Below, piece after piece: positions 1-13,320 of a stretch of 64,000 nucleotides of DNA. The first letter of the stretch is position 1; every line of letters begins with the position of its first letter. The notes beneath the pieces were generated by a model, which did not search any database, was not told where the DNA came from, and worked only from the letters and a program-made list of their open reading frames with translations. The stretch comes from Anseranas semipalmata. Lineage: Eukaryota > Chordata > Aves > Anseriformes > Anseranatidae. The position numbers were made by a program, and so were the translations under genes. The stretch lies in NCBI GenBank assembly GCA_013399115.1, contig VXAA01003855.1, positions 80,844-144,843 of the forward strand. Reading direction: 5' to 3'.

Positions 1-1019
1 ACTGAATGTAATGCCAAGGGCAGCGATAGAAAAAAAGTCATGTAAATTAGCTGGCGAGGGAACAGGGCAAAGCTATCTGGTGAAGGAGGGAATGGGAGAG
101 GAGGGCAGGCAGCCACCTGCTGGAGCTTCAGGTTCAAGGACCAGATCTCTCATCAAGTCTTGGAAAAACAAATTTTAAAATAGAGACTGAGGGGGAAAGG
201 GAAGTCTCTCTCCCTAGTGTATAGGCCTCCAGTGGACTGTAATCACTCCCTTAGGCGGTTCTGTCATCCCTAGCACTTGTTTCTCCCACATAACCTCAGA
301 GGGTTGCTTTCATTTTTCTGTTGTCATCCAGTACAAGATCCAGTTCAGCCTGTACCACTTATATGGCCCTGTCTCGTCCATATAATGTGTCATGTGAAAT
401 TCAGTTCTGCTTCCTCTCTTGCCCCAAACAGTTTGGGTTTCTGGGTGTAGTCATTTAAAAAATAAATGTTATTCAGTATTACTTGTGATTTGAAATGGTA
501 AATTGAAAACTTACTGGAAGTCTGGCAGTGCTTCTGATCTATGTCCCCTTTGCTAAGGTGCTTCATAAAATGCCATATGTTGTTATTCACTCTGGCTTGG
601 ATGTTCTTGGCTCTCTCCCACTTAATGATTCACAAGATGTCTGTGAGATTCATTTTTGTAAATGTGGTTTCCCCCCCCCTTTCATCCATATATTCTCCCC
701 TCCCTTCCCCTTTGCTTGCAAATCTTCACTGCAAAAGTTCACTGAATTAAAACCAGAGTACGTGTAAGGGCTGGAGTGCAGTCTCTGGGGTGCCATCAGA
801 AGAACTCTAAGATACACTGCAGATTTTCCCCCTCATTTCCAAGTAGGGGATTGGAGTAATCTGGGAAGCTTTTCTACAGCTTACCGTCCTCTTCCCCTCC
901 TATTTCACAGCAGTCTCAGCTATGTGTGCATGCGTCCTGTGCCTCTTTCTTGAATAGAGAGATTTTCACTAGTAAAAGCTCAGAAACTTGTCTCCTCTGA
1001 GTGCTCCTGGCTGTCTTTG

Positions 1020-1140
1020 GCAGGGGGAGCAGGAGAAAAGTCAAGTGCAGCGGGGTCTGTGCACGCCAGTGCAAAGGCAGAGCTGCTGATCCCGGCAGGC
1101 CGGCTGCAGGGAGAAGCCAGGGGTGTTTGCGGGGCTCGCA
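1020..1140. promoter_or_regulatory. Small CpG-enriched patch
   Basis: About six CpG dinucleotides occur in roughly 110 bp with high G+C (for example CCCGGCAGGCCGGCTGCAGG), in an intron where CpG is otherwise scarce. It is directly followed by a cluster of GGAA/TTCC sites. It could be an intronic enhancer or a weak promoter; no transcription start or splice donor can be assigned. Confidence 0.3.
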
Positions 1141-1197
1141 TGCCAGAGCCTCTTCAAACAGCTCTGCTCAAAGGCATGAGCTGGGCTCACTTCTGAG

Positions 1198-1242
1198 GGA
1201 AATTTCCTTTTTGGGGAAGTTGCTGCAAAGGAATTTCCTGTG
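1198..1242. promoter_or_regulatory. Clustered GGAA/TTCC sites with GGAAATTTCC palindrome
   Basis: GGAAATTTCC (1198-1207) is followed by GGGGAAGTT and then GGAATTTCCTGTG (1230-1242). The cluster sits just after a CpG-rich patch (about 1020-1140) and before a long pyrimidine tract. The arrangement suggests an ETS or NF-kB binding region, but this is inference from motifs alone. Confidence 0.35.
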
Positions 1243-1435
1243 TGGGCAGACAGAGCTTCCTGACTTGAAGGCTTCTTGGAAGGGAAACTGTTTCATAATG
1301 AAATGATAAATTAAAGACATACCAGCCTGGTTCGCTTCAAAACAGCTATTGAGGGAGCTCAGGCAGTACACCATTATACTCCTGCACAAAATGAAAATAA
1401 ATTGCATCCTGACAGGATTCTCCGTAGCGGAGCAT

Positions 1436-1505
1436 ATCCTTCCCCCCAGCCTTCCTCCCTGTAAGTCTCACTTTCCTCTCCTCCCTCCCCCCTTCCCTCT
1501 CCCCT
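1436..1505 (+). repeat. Pyrimidine-rich tract
   Basis: This is a nearly pure C/T run containing CTTCCTCCCTG and CCTCCCTCCCCCCTTCCCTC on the + strand. It is low-complexity DNA that could adopt unusual structures. It also mimics a splice-acceptor tract, but no exon follows. Confidence 0.6.
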
Positions 1506-4030
1506 GCTATTTGCTGCTGTCTCATCTATCTTTTACAGCCCCCTCCAACCAACGAGGCAGATGGGTGTGATGTTGGAGATGGTTTGTTAAATGGAGGAGA
1601 CACTCTACTCCTTCTCCCACGGCTCTGGTTTAATCCCTGCTGTGCTGGCTGGTGCTGCCAGGGCCCCAGATGTAGAAACTGCAAGTGGCTGCCATGAGAA
1701 CTGGGTGCCGTGGCTGCGGATGTGATTGTGGAAAGGAGAAATTAGGGGTGCCACAGAGTTTAAGTCAGTCCCTATAATAAGGAACATCTTGGTGTGGTCA
1801 TGAAAATAGCTGGGAGGAGGGGTTGCAGATATGTGTTTCCTGTTAAATAAGAGGAAAAAAAGGACCTTTGCTCCATCCCAGCCAAGACACAATGGAGGGA
1901 GGGCATCCCCAGAGGGCTCAGGCTGTTATAGCGGAGCTTTCAATAGGCACAAACTGGTTCATGTTATTTCCCTGCTCTGTACTATCCCAATTGGTTGAAA
2001 AGTGAGAAGGGGAGCACTGGTGGTTCTTTGTGCCCTATGGGATTCCTGCAGCTGCGAGTTCAGGTGAACTGGGCAAAAAGCTTAGATGAGACTGCTTGGA
2101 TTGCTGAACACATTTTGTATGGACTTGGAGGATATGATTTCAGATGGCACAGGGGTAGGGGAAATGCACATAAAAATGTTACAGTTCATCTTTTTCTCTG
2201 TCTCAACTACCTCATCTGTAAAATTTATTGATAATTCTTCTAATAATACCTAGTTGCACAAAGTCATCTGATGTGCACTGCTAACAAGTGTAGCATCAGC
2301 ATTTTTTTTCCTCCTTTGAGAGTGGGCCTTTATTCCCTACCTCCTATTTGGCTGGTAATTAAAGCTGCTTTAGTACTTTGCAAGAGTCCCCTGAATTGGT
2401 GTATATTATGTGCCTTCTTCTGCGAAGGAGGCCTTCTCCCTTTTTTTTAGTATTTTTGGGGGGAGTTTTGAGACATTCGAATCATCAACAGAACATTGCT
2501 TTCTGTTATGATTTTATAGTGAGTGTGGCAGTTTTGGGAAGTTTTTCTCTAGAAATGCAGCTGCTAAAGTCACGTGACTGAAAGAATTTGAGATTTTATT
2601 TGTATTTTTTAAAGCAAGTTTCTGGCCTGCATAAAAAAAAGCTAGGAAAGGTGATTCACAGGACTCAGAAGACAGATAAAAAGGACTCCAAAGAAAAATA
2701 TGCATGTGTGTGATCATATGTATATGACTTATTTTTTACAGCTTTGTCAGTTTTTATCTTCTCTTCATTGAAGGCTTGTTGCCCCATTTTCAGATGTTCG
2801 GGATTGGTAGTCCTAGATGTATGCAAGAAACAGAACTCCGTTATTAGTTCGTGAGATTGTCGCATCAATAATGATTTGTAATCATTCCTCATATTGTACA
2901 GATATGCAAAGTGTAAAGTTCAAAATGTAGAACTTTGTTCGTCACGATTGGCATACTATACCACACGCACACAATGCATGACAGCATTGTGAAAGCAAAT
3001 CTGATACCATGCTGTGGCTGGGGCTGTCTTAGAGCAGTTGGAAGACATGGTACTGCTTCTTAAATGAAAGTAAGGAGGGATGTGTCCTCAGCAACTTGTA
3101 CGAGGGACGTGCCAGCCACAGAGCTACAGCATACAGGTGTTCCTGGGGGAAACAGGCTTTTGGTGTGTGATAGTAGGCTCTCATATTCATTCAGGTGTAT
3201 CATCGGGACAAAGTGGGTTGCAAACTAAGCAGTTCAGACCAGAAAAATCCTTACCACCACTTGCATTTTGAGTTGCTCTACTTCCTGACCTAATCAAAAT
3301 CCTGTGTGGAAATATTTTAAATGGCAACACTGAAAGCAGTTGTAAGTAGTGCTGGTTTTAAAAAGAGTTTCTGCAGCCAGGATACAGACCAGCAAAGAAC
3401 AGTATGGAAATACCTACTTTGTTTTAAATCTGTTTTGTAAGACACCTGGTAGTTCTTATTTGCAGTGCTATTGCTAGCAGAAGCAGATCTGGAATTTGAG
3501 GATGGCCTCTCAGAAGCAGCTTCCATGCCAGATACAATGCCTGTTCAGCTTGAAATGACTTAGAGGCTAAATTGTTAGCATTTGGCTAAAGTGGATGACA
3601 TATCTTGGATGGGGCCTTGTGAGGGACATTTAACAGGCTTACTGCTTGGCCGGTTTCTTACTGTTGATCTTTGAGGCACCCAGAAGTGTACTAGGCAATC
3701 TGACTGCAAAGGGTGGATAAACAACCTGCTCAAGACTTTTATGCTGTCACCACCTTTTGGTAGCATTACATTAATGATTAAAATCAATATACATCATACT
3801 GTTTACATAAGTTGCTCCTCTTTCTGTCCTTGTATTTTGTTCGGTTAATCTCCACCTAAAGAAACTTCATTGCAGTTTCTTTACTGCCTGCCTCTTTCTT
3901 AGGCTAGAGTGATCTGTTCCTCTCTCTGTACTTGATGCAGCTTACCACCCCTGTGACTCAACACCCCTGCTTCCCAAACCAAGAGCTCCTAACCTCTCGT
4001 CTTTCCCCAAAGAACACAGAAGTAATTTCT

Positions 4031-4066
4031 GTTTTTTTTGTTTGTTTGTTTGTTTGGTTTTTTTTG
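4031..4066 (+). repeat. T-rich repeat with GTTT units
   Basis: A T8 run is followed by four to five GTTT units and another T-run. It is simple-sequence DNA with no sign of a retroposed source next to it. Confidence 0.8.
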
Positions 4067-6844
4067 AGTAACTAAAACTGAACCGAATCACTTCCAATCT
4101 AGTCAGAGCTAAAATATAGGTAATATCCTGCAGTGGCAGCAGACATGGCCACGCCAGGAGGAAATCTGAGTGGGAGCACAATTGTTGAGCGGCACGTAGG
4201 ACAGAACAGTTCCACTCAGTTTTTTTCTTTTATAACAAAGGTCTACATTGTTAATCAGGTGCCACTCCAAGCTCACTATTCAGCTTAATGGTACTGAGTT
4301 CCAGTAAAATGCGGGTGGGAGGACACTTAATTTGTGCTCTTTTTTCTTGCTTTAAACACACTCACTGTTTGTTCTTGGCATGATATCAAAAGAGTGCTGG
4401 AAGGAAATGAGGTAGAAAAAGGACATGAAAATCACAACCGCACGACTGATCTCTAAGGGTATTGTTCCTACTTCCACATGGAAAGCCCAGAGATTCCTAG
4501 TAGATGTTCTTGCTGGGTTGGCAGAGGATGGAAATCTTATATTTCACTTCTGGCAACAGTGGGTCAATAGGGATTTCTCTAATCGGCTAAGAACTAGCAG
4601 CGATGGAGCTTAAATAAATTGTAGGCAATTCATCCTATCATAGGAATAGCTGCTACAATGCAAGGTCTTTGAGGACAAAGGAAAGACTGGAGAGATGAAG
4701 TAGAATACAACTTATTACCTAAAGCTCCTGCTCTTACAGGTGACGTTCTGCAGCCTTATCTAGAGATCTGTCCCTCTGTGTAGTATATATTTCTGCTTAA
4801 AAGGAGAAAGAAGCTGGAGGTGGTGAGGGGTATAATACGTGTCCCTACTCCAGCACAGTTCATTTTGTTACATGCTTGTCCACTTTGGTGGAGCTTCTGT
4901 GACTTCCCTTGTGAGACAAGTAAGTCTCACCCATAGGAGGCTGGCATTCAGCCTCCATTTTCCTTTGATCATGCTAAATTTCCGTCTTCTGAATTACACT
5001 GACTTGGACCACTCAAAATCTCTGCTTGCATGGTGTTGATGCCAGCTGTGTGCAGGCATTTCTCTCACTACACTGCTTCTCCTACAGTGCTGCATGATGT
5101 ATGTGTAATGTTTTTGAAAGCTCTGATCTGATATTGGAAAAATTGGGGAAAGAATGTATGAGCCAAAGATCATTTCAAGGTAGCCATTCTTTGGATTCTT
5201 GTCCTACTCTGACTTGCAGGCTGTCAAGAGAGTAACTGGTATTTTATCAAGCTGGATCTTGCCCTGATCATTTGAAATGCTTCCTTTTTCACCTCAGTGT
5301 AATTTACAATCACAGATCTATTGCATCAAGAAATGTTAACAGGAAAGAAATGTAAACACTCTGACTCTGTTTGACTTCCTCTAAATATCTATATGTTTGT
5401 GTTGAGGGAGTTATTCAATTAAGAATAAAATAAAGCTTGCCAGTGAGTCCTGGGAGAGCCTAACTTAGAGGTAGGTTCTTTCCTTGGGGATCTGGAGGGA
5501 GGGAAGATTACACGTGCAGCAGTGCTGTTTGGTACGCTGCCCAAGCTGTCACTATGACAGCATTGCAACATGGCATCAGAGACAGCCCTACACCAGCTGC
5601 ATTTGCTTCCCATGAGAAAGTGGATTCTCATAGAAAACCATGAGGTTGAAAGTGAAAATTATGGACATGAGTTTCCTCTCTTGCACAATCTCTATTTAAG
5701 GGTTTTCAATTCCTAGGCCTGATTGTATATAAAAATGCTTAACTTATTAACTGCTGAAGGATGTAATGATTTTCTCCAGGAAATCTCTCTCCCAGTATTT
5801 GAACAAATGTTACTTTAAGGAAAAGGGTGAAAAAAAGATGTAACTCCCCATGTACCTCACTTTGTTTAAGTGTGAATAATATAGTGAATCAGTACACTAC
5901 TTTTTTTAGTAGTGAAGACCTGGATTAAAATTCAGCATAAGACACAGATAAGATGGACCAAGTCAGACTTTTCATAGTCTTTAATAATTTGTGGTTTTCT
6001 TCAGTGCTGCTCTTTCCATTTTTTTTTTCCAGGGCAGGTGGCAACCCCTGTATAGCTAAGCAAGGCTTATTGACCGTAGGTTTACTTTTTCAATTATCTT
6101 CCAAAGCCTTCTTGGAAATAGTTCAAAAGACTCTCTGAAGTACACAAACTAGAATTTGAAAAGAAAATATTTGACGTTTTCACTGAATATCTACTCAGTT
6201 CGGTGGCCAGGGAGTGTAGCAGAAAGGCAGGAGTTGTGGCAGGCTCGTGCTGAAGAGTAGTTTCAAAAAAACGATGCAGACCAAGAGCTGGAATATTTGA
6301 AACCAAAATCATCTGAATTTCCTTCGTCCTTTTTACCCATGTCAGAGATTCAACTCTGCATAGTTAGACTAACGTGACCATATCTGTCTGTTTTAAATTC
6401 TTTCAGGGATGGACAGTGTGCCTTCCTGGAGCAGGTGAAGAGAGGTGGTTTGTCTCTTCACTCACTAATTTCTTACAGTTTTTCTCAGGTATAAGCAAGA
6501 CAAAGTGATATTTTTCTTAGGGAAATTTCCTTTCTAAGGAAGTTAGTCATATAAAATAATTATTATTATTTTTAAATCCAGTATGAGTCGAGGGAGTGCC
6601 CTGATTACACATTTCCTGGAAAAGGCCTTGGTGACGTACCATTGACTAACGAAAACTTGTCTGTTAGAAGTAGCTCCTTTCTGTTAACTATTTAAAAAGG
6701 CAAGGGTATTTTAAACGTATCGGGCTTAAACATTTCCTAGTTGTGCTTTTTTTAACCCATTGTCAGTCAGCCTGTTACATCATTAGCAGCTACAGATTCA
6801 TGGCCCTAAATACTAAAGTATTCTGATGTAAAGTAATGTAATGT

Positions 6845-6870
6845 AACAACAACAACAACAACAACAACAA
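6845..6870 (+). repeat. AAC microsatellite
   Basis: Eight and two-thirds uninterrupted AAC units, followed by a short A-run. It is likely to vary in length between individuals. Confidence 0.95.
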
Positions 6871-9800
6871 AAAGTGAAATCAAAGCCTGCTTGCCATTAT
6901 GTTGCCAGCACTGAGCCTGTGCAGCGTAATGTCACAACCCGAAAAACAGGAAGGAAGAGGAAAGCACAAAAGAGGCATAACAAGCATGACAGAAGTTCAG
7001 TCAGATTTCACATGAAAATCCAGATGATCCTTTAAGTACTGGTGAGTGGCAACCCTCAAATAGTTCTGTTAGGCCCTGCCTGTGGGTTAAGGATGGAGTT
7101 TTATGCCTGAATGAGAAAATCTGGGCAGAAAAGAGAAGAGCAGCAGAATTGAACTTCTGTGTTCCATTGCTACTAATTCAGTTTTTTTTAGCATGTGTTA
7201 AACCGTTGTCCAGGAAATCTGGGAGCGGATGAGCCAGAACTTCTAAATACTGTTTTAGCTGTTATGTCTAAGACTCTGGGAATTGTACTGCTTATACTCC
7301 GAAGAGCATGACTTGTGACTGCAATTTATTCAACCCAAAATGACCTNAAATCATCATCGTGCAACATTTTGAGTTTAACCCCAGCAATATCAACATGACA
7401 GAATTATGCAAACAAGGAAATTTCCATGGGTTGAATTGCACAATTTCAAGAAAGAATCTCAGTTATTAAGTAAATGTGAGTGCTGATCCCTTAGCATTGA
7501 AGGGCCATGCACTCTCTGCAGCTGCTGGAGCAGAGAGAATAAATATACCTTTCTTCTTCCCTATTCATTGACTGAGCACACAAGTAGGCATGAATAGTAC
7601 CTGGCTAAGTGTTTGTGTGCAGTGCCAAACCACAGGGGTTGTTCTGAGTACCAGTGCATGAGATTTACTGTTCAGTCAAAGAACTAGCAGTAAGAGGGAG
7701 ATACTAGCAATGCTGCTATAGGTGTTAAAGCTATGCGATGAGATTCTTAAGTGTTTCCTAGTGGGTTACATATTTTCCTCTGTACTTCCATAGGATTCTG
7801 CGTGGTCTGTGATGACAGCTAGCTCTAGGACATAATAGCAATTTCCAACTCCACCACAAAAACTTCTGTGAAAGATGCAACACAGACCCCAACCTAGAAA
7901 TGATTTGCATTTCAGCTTTCAGCAGCATGCCAGACTTAAATCAAATAGCCCTATATTCTCCCCTAGAAACCTTAAGCTTGCCCACCAGACCATATCCTAC
8001 ATGTGCTGCCACAAATGAACTAGAGGCTGTGTTGTTTCACTGGTGTTACCACTGCATAACTGCACATCAGGCCCTGTAATGCATGTTATGCCTGTAAGGG
8101 CAGAATGCCTTATTTGTCTCTCGGTACCATAGCTTTCATTATTAAGAGGGTGCTCAGCTATGGCAGGGATGAGTCTTACAGAAATTAGGATAATTAAGTG
8201 ATTAAGGTAAGTAAAAACTCAGTACCAACCTCTGACTTTGCATGAATGAAAAGCAAAACCAGTAATGGCTATGAACAAACTGATCTGGGATATATAAGGT
8301 GTATAGCTGTCTGAGGAGTGAGATTCTAGAAGAGCCATTCAGCAGGATTAATGGCTCAAGCAGCCTAAGCAGCTGATGGAGGTGCTTTTAAATGGGATTA
8401 TTATAGAGAGGCTTCAATTTGGTGATACCTTCTGAAGTGTGATCCCTTCTAAACCAATGCCTTGTGGCCTTAAAGCTCTGTGTACTGCTTACACAAATCT
8501 GGAGAGCTCTGTGAAGTCTTCCAAGTCAAGATTTACGAAGATGCCTGAGATATGTGGAAGACCTGAGATTTATTGACTTACCTGTGGTTATCATATGCCT
8601 CAAAAACCCTTGTCCCTTGCAGATGGTAGGTGTGTATATTAGTGGAAGAGATTAGAGTCAAGACCAAGAAAAGGAGAGAGAGGTGAGATGAGCAAAAGGA
8701 TTACCTGTGGAGTTAGGGAAATAAAGAATAGGAGTTTTCTGTGAAACCAAGAGAGGAGGAGTGTGATGGGTATGCAATATATCTCCAGTTTGCTCTGCGA
8801 AAAAGGAAAAATAGGAATCTAGGCATAAGCTACCTGCACTGGGACAAAACAGTGGCACACTTGGCATCATGTGACTTGCAAATATGTGCAAAACACTATT
8901 TCAGCACAAGTTGTTGATTTTCTGAAGGCTTAGGCAATGAATATGAATGAATCAATATACTCTTACATTTTATTGGGTGATAATCAACTGGTGAGACTCA
9001 TCAGCAGAATGACGGATGTGGTTTTTTTATCTGACTGTCAAACAGAGAGTTTATGTGTCATTCTTCACTTACGTGAGTTTGCCCAAGGCTTGCATTATTG
9101 GTAAAAAACTGTCCCATTTGCTGTGTTTAATGATCTACAGGTTATCAAGCCTTCTGCAATCCTTTACTGGTTGTGACACTTTATTGCATGATGCTACTCA
9201 CTTTCCTTACCTAGAAAAAGGTCCTTTGCAAGGATAAACACATTAATACTTAGAAAATATTTTGAAATTTGCTGATGAAAGGTGCTTCTCTCCACTATCT
9301 CCGTAGTATTAGCAATAATTCTTTCTGAAGGAGATGGAAGAACAGGGAATATGGGTCAAAAGGCCTTGACAATTAGAAGCTTATCTAGTAGAGAAGCCTG
9401 CCTTTAGCATAAAAGATCTGCAACCATTTGAGGAAGGGTAGCTGAATGTAGGAGCATGCCTTTTCACTGTGCAATGTTGAGAGAGACTGGAGCCGCATAA
9501 TGCCTTATCTCAGCACATCTATGTTTCCAAAGTCCATCCCTAGATGGATGGTAAGTCTGTAGAATACAACAATAACTCAGGAGGGAGCAGAGTAAACAAA
9601 ATTTGATCCAGGGAGATCTTTCCTCATTTGTAGTTATCAAGACTTTGAATGTGGCTACACATTGTTGTTGACAGCTTAATTCTTTTCCATAGTCCATCCC
9701 CAAAATGGTCACAATGGTCTGATTACACTGAAAAAGATGATGGTGGCATTTTGGAAAGTGTTTTGGCTCAATTACTGTAAGCAAGACTTGTTGGTTTTTT

Positions 9801-11078
9801 GTTTTTTTTTTACTACTAGTGGTGATAGTGGTGAATGCATACGCTGGGAACTTCAGAAAGAGTAGCTCTGACATTGTTTCCTGTGTGGGGTTTGGCTGCA
9901 AATTTCTCTTCAAGCATGTCAAAAACAAATGCAGATTTTGTATTTTCCACAGAGTTTCTGTAGGATGAAAAGCAATATAATTAATTTGTTTTAAGAGGCA
10001 CTGATTTGACTGTGTTTGATGTAAAGGTGATTTCGATCTTACTGATGTCATTTCAGAAAGACAGCAGTTGAGCAGATCTGCAGCAATGCAGAACTTGTGT
10101 AAAAGGGAAAGGAGAATTAAGCTTCGGTATTTGAGACCAGTACCAATATTTATCTTTTGTCTTACTTTAAAAGCCTTGACATGTATTTAATTAATTCCCT
10201 TTTGTTACCTCGCATTATTGGCAGTTTACCGGTCTGGGTGGTTTCTATCAACCATAGACTTCCAACTATTTAATTTCCAGGTAAATACAAGGACGACTGC
10301 TAAATACATAAGCATAAACAGGTGGCTGGTAAAAGGAAGTAGCTCTCCTTGAAAAGCCAAATTCCTTGACAGTGCCAAAGAGGTGCCTTCAACTTTAGAA
10401 GCCTGACTCGGTTAGGACTGACATAAAGTTGTTGCTAGTTGAGGGCTGTCTGGTTGTTTTAAGTGAGGCTCAGCAGAATCAGTCTAGTAAGAGACAAAAC
10501 ATTCCAGCTTAAGTAAGCCATTGTAAGTAGAGGACATAAGCTTTTCATAGTCCAGGTAGCTTTGAGAGCTGTAGGAAACAATGAAAGAGAGCCTTGTCAG
10601 GGCTCATTCAGAGCCAGTCTACTTCCAGTCTGCTCTTTTCTGTGAGACTCTCTGGTGTTTCTGAAGGTTAGAGGAAGTTAGGAAGTTCAATCTGAGTCTT
10701 CAAATGCTGTGGTCCGCGTTTTCCTGGACCAGGTCCTGCTTCATCATATTCCATGTTCATTGTGAGAGAAACATGGTATAGAAACTGGAATCTCCTTTGC
10801 AGAGATACTAAAGAAGATAGATGGGGAATCTCAGACTGTGCTGAAGGAATTGTTCCGGTGAGATGATCTATGTCCTCTGACTGAGCCTCTCATGCAGCCA
10901 TGATCAGGGACACTGAACATACTCAGCTAAATAAGCTCTGGCTGCAGGAGCTGAAGCTGCCTCTTCAACAGCCTTTTCTGACTAATCACATTCCCTTCTC
11001 TCCTCCCATACCCCCAAACACACTGGGATTCAAATGTGTTTCAAAGTTTGTGTTCCTTATGTCGTGATCTTCCAGGAC

Positions 11079-11105
11079 AAAAAAAAAAAAAAAAAAAAAA
11101 AAAAA
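11079..11105 (+). repeat. A27 homopolymer
   Basis: A run of 27 A. Apparent open frames through it on both strands (poly-Lys and poly-Phe) are artefacts. I could not find a retroposed gene upstream nor convincing flanking direct repeats. Confidence 0.95.
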
Positions 11106-12329
11106 CCAGAAATTTTGTTATTCTGTCCTCCTTATTGGTACAGGCTTTGTTCTCTCTACACCTCACCAACTCCATTTCTCCAAAATCCACAAGATGGCCT
11201 GCCAGATGGGGTATAAAAAACATGTAATGTACATCACAGACTCACTAAACATTGTTTTTTATTCCAGTCAGGGATCAGTCTAGGGGGAGAAATGAGAAGG
11301 AGGGGTGAGGAGGGAGAACAAGCTGGCTAAGGGGAACATTGATAGATTTGATTTGAGTCCAAATCATGCTAGCAGTGATTGTAAATAAACACTTGGTGGG
11401 ATTCAATGGCTTCTGTTAAATGAATGGGTCGTCTCTGTCCAGTCTTCAGTGAAGAACTGTCCATGCACATCCAGCCCACATCATTAAACCAACTATAGAT
11501 GAAGCTGTGAGCTGACAGCTAATCTGCCAGGCCAGGGGGAATTAGAGAGTGAAACAGGTTCTCACAGCTGGAGACGGCCTCTCTGTGCCAGGGATAGTAC
11601 ATGGCCAAGGCAGAGTCAGGTAAGCTAGCTCTTTTCTATTCTATGGGGTAGAGGCCTTGTTGATCATGCCACTCTTCAGAGCTGGTGCTCCATGATTTCC
11701 CACAGCACTGACTTCCCTACTGATATGGAAGTGACATGGAAAGTGATAGAGAAAATATAACTGCATGGTGCAGCATCAGAGAGGGGAGGGAAGCCAAGAA
11801 AAACCCTCTTGTCAGCTGAACAAATTAAAAAATAAGCACAAACTCAGCATTTTCTCAGTCCCTCCACCCCCTGGCATTTCCTTCACGGTTAGGACTTTAA
11901 TCATCAGTAAAACAATAATAACAAAACATGTACAAGGAGTCCAACCATCAACGATCATAATTCTCTTCAACACAGCAAGACGCTCTTCAACAAATAACCA
12001 TTAAGAGATTAAGCCTCTTTTATGAATAAATTGTTTGATATGCCGAAGGCAATTTGTTTGACATTATTTTTGCAGAATTAAGGAGTCGAAGACCCTGACA
12101 ACATACTAATTGTCTATACCTGGCATAGAGGCAATATTAAAGCCTTAGTAATACTTCATGCCATTGGCAAAATAACATTCACAGATCATTTGCTAATGTA
12201 GTCCTTGATTTGGCTGCTAATAAAAGCATGTGAGTTTGTATTATGATGATGCTCTTTATCCCAAGATCCTCAAATACCGTTTTTGTTGGGGGTCTTCCAA
12301 AACTCTTAACAGTCCCCCCTGAGGAAGAC

Positions 12330-12365
12330 ATTATTATTATTATTATTATTACTATTACTATTATT
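12330..12365 (+). repeat. ATT microsatellite with ACT interruptions
   Basis: About seven ATT units, then two ACT interruptions and further ATT units. It creates spurious poly-Asn and poly-Ile open frames on the minus strand. Confidence 0.95.
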
Positions 12366-13078
12366 TCCATTGCCCATTTCAGACAAGGTCAAAGTCAAGG
12401 CTGCAATTTCCCCAAATAGTGTAAACCAGGATAACGTAGTGCCACAGCTGTAAAATGCCAGTCCTGCCCTCCTGTTTCTCTGTTCTTCCCACCTGCACAC
12501 TGGCTGCTGCCAAAATTTCTACTTCCACTCTTCAAATATTCGGACTGAGAGATTCCTCTGGGTCAAAACTAATGTTGGGAGAAAAGAGTTAATTTTACCT
12601 GAGTCTTTTCATTGATCAGGCTGCTGTACAGCTACTTGAACACTAACCATGTTTCAAGGGAGCAGTATGAAAACTGGAATATGAGATGGGAGTAGGTAGG
12701 ATTGATTTATTGTGGCAGTGCTACTTTAAACCAACATAAAGCGCTCATAAAACTATGGCCCAAGGTACGATTAAATATCCCGTTTAAGATCTGTTCACAC
12801 CACTATTGTGGGCTTTCCCAAGTCAGCTTTAGTCTAGTGAGCTAGAATGCACAAGGTCTGGGTAAAATTGAGTTTTTTGCTGCTGCATCTGAATTGTGGC
12901 CAACCTGGGTAGCCTACACCAGATGCAGTCAAATCAGTGAGTGCAGAGCAGAGAGGCTTCATTCAGAGACAGTTGTCAATAGAACAAGATGCAGAATCCA
13001 GTAATCCTCATCTGTGTTCCCTAAAACAGGGAAAAAAGTACTCCCCACAACCTGATAATAGCATTTAATCAACTCTGA

Positions 13079-13104
13079 TTTTTTTCCTTTTTTTTTTTTT
13101 TTTT
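13079..13104 (+). repeat. T-rich tract
   Basis: T7, CC, then T17. It is low-complexity DNA about 215 bp to the left of the CR1 copy at 13321. Confidence 0.9.
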
Positions 13105-13320
13105 CTTAAGCAGCTGATTTACAGGTGTGAAGCCTCTAGTCCTCACAAGTAAGAGCAGCCAGGGAAAAAAGGGACATGGAAGAAACTTTTCCTGGAGCTT
13201 ATTTCCTGGCAAGGCCCAGTTTTCAGTTTTAAAAGGATGGACAGGGCAGAGAGAAGTCCTGCACACATTCACATTTACCAAAGCTCTTTGAGCTTTTGCC
13301 TTAGCCTAAATCTCACAGGA

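Larger units (their letters stand above)
1..13320 (+). other. ETV6 intron upstream of exon 3, left block
   Basis: There is no convincing exon in this block. It contains a CpG-rich patch with GGAA/TTCC palindromes near 1.0-1.25 kb, a pyrimidine-rich tract (about 1436-1505), further GGAAATTTCC palindromes at 6521 and 7416, an AAC repeat, an A27 tract, an ATT repeat and a T-rich tract. The single N at 7347 is an unresolved base. The longest open frame of the whole window (minus strand, 9464-10051) lies here and resembles no family I know. I looked for ETV6 exon 2 (the segment ending just before LQPVYW) and did not find it. The block is therefore most simply the intron before exon 3; assignment to ETV6 is inferred from strand and the downstream exons. 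Confidence 0.7.

Noticed and set aside
1593..1640. ATGGAGGAG start resembling the MEED segment of ETV6 exon 2
   Set aside because: The following codons do not continue the ETV6 sequence and there is no donor at the expected place.
8332..8357. 8-bp inverted repeat GAGCCATT/AATGGCTC with a 10-base loop
   Set aside because: The stem is too short and does not extend, so it is not convincing as an RNA hairpin or a terminator.
11034..11227. Overlapping open frames on both strands through the A27 tract
   Set aside because: They exist only because poly-Lys and poly-Phe stretches contain no stop codons.
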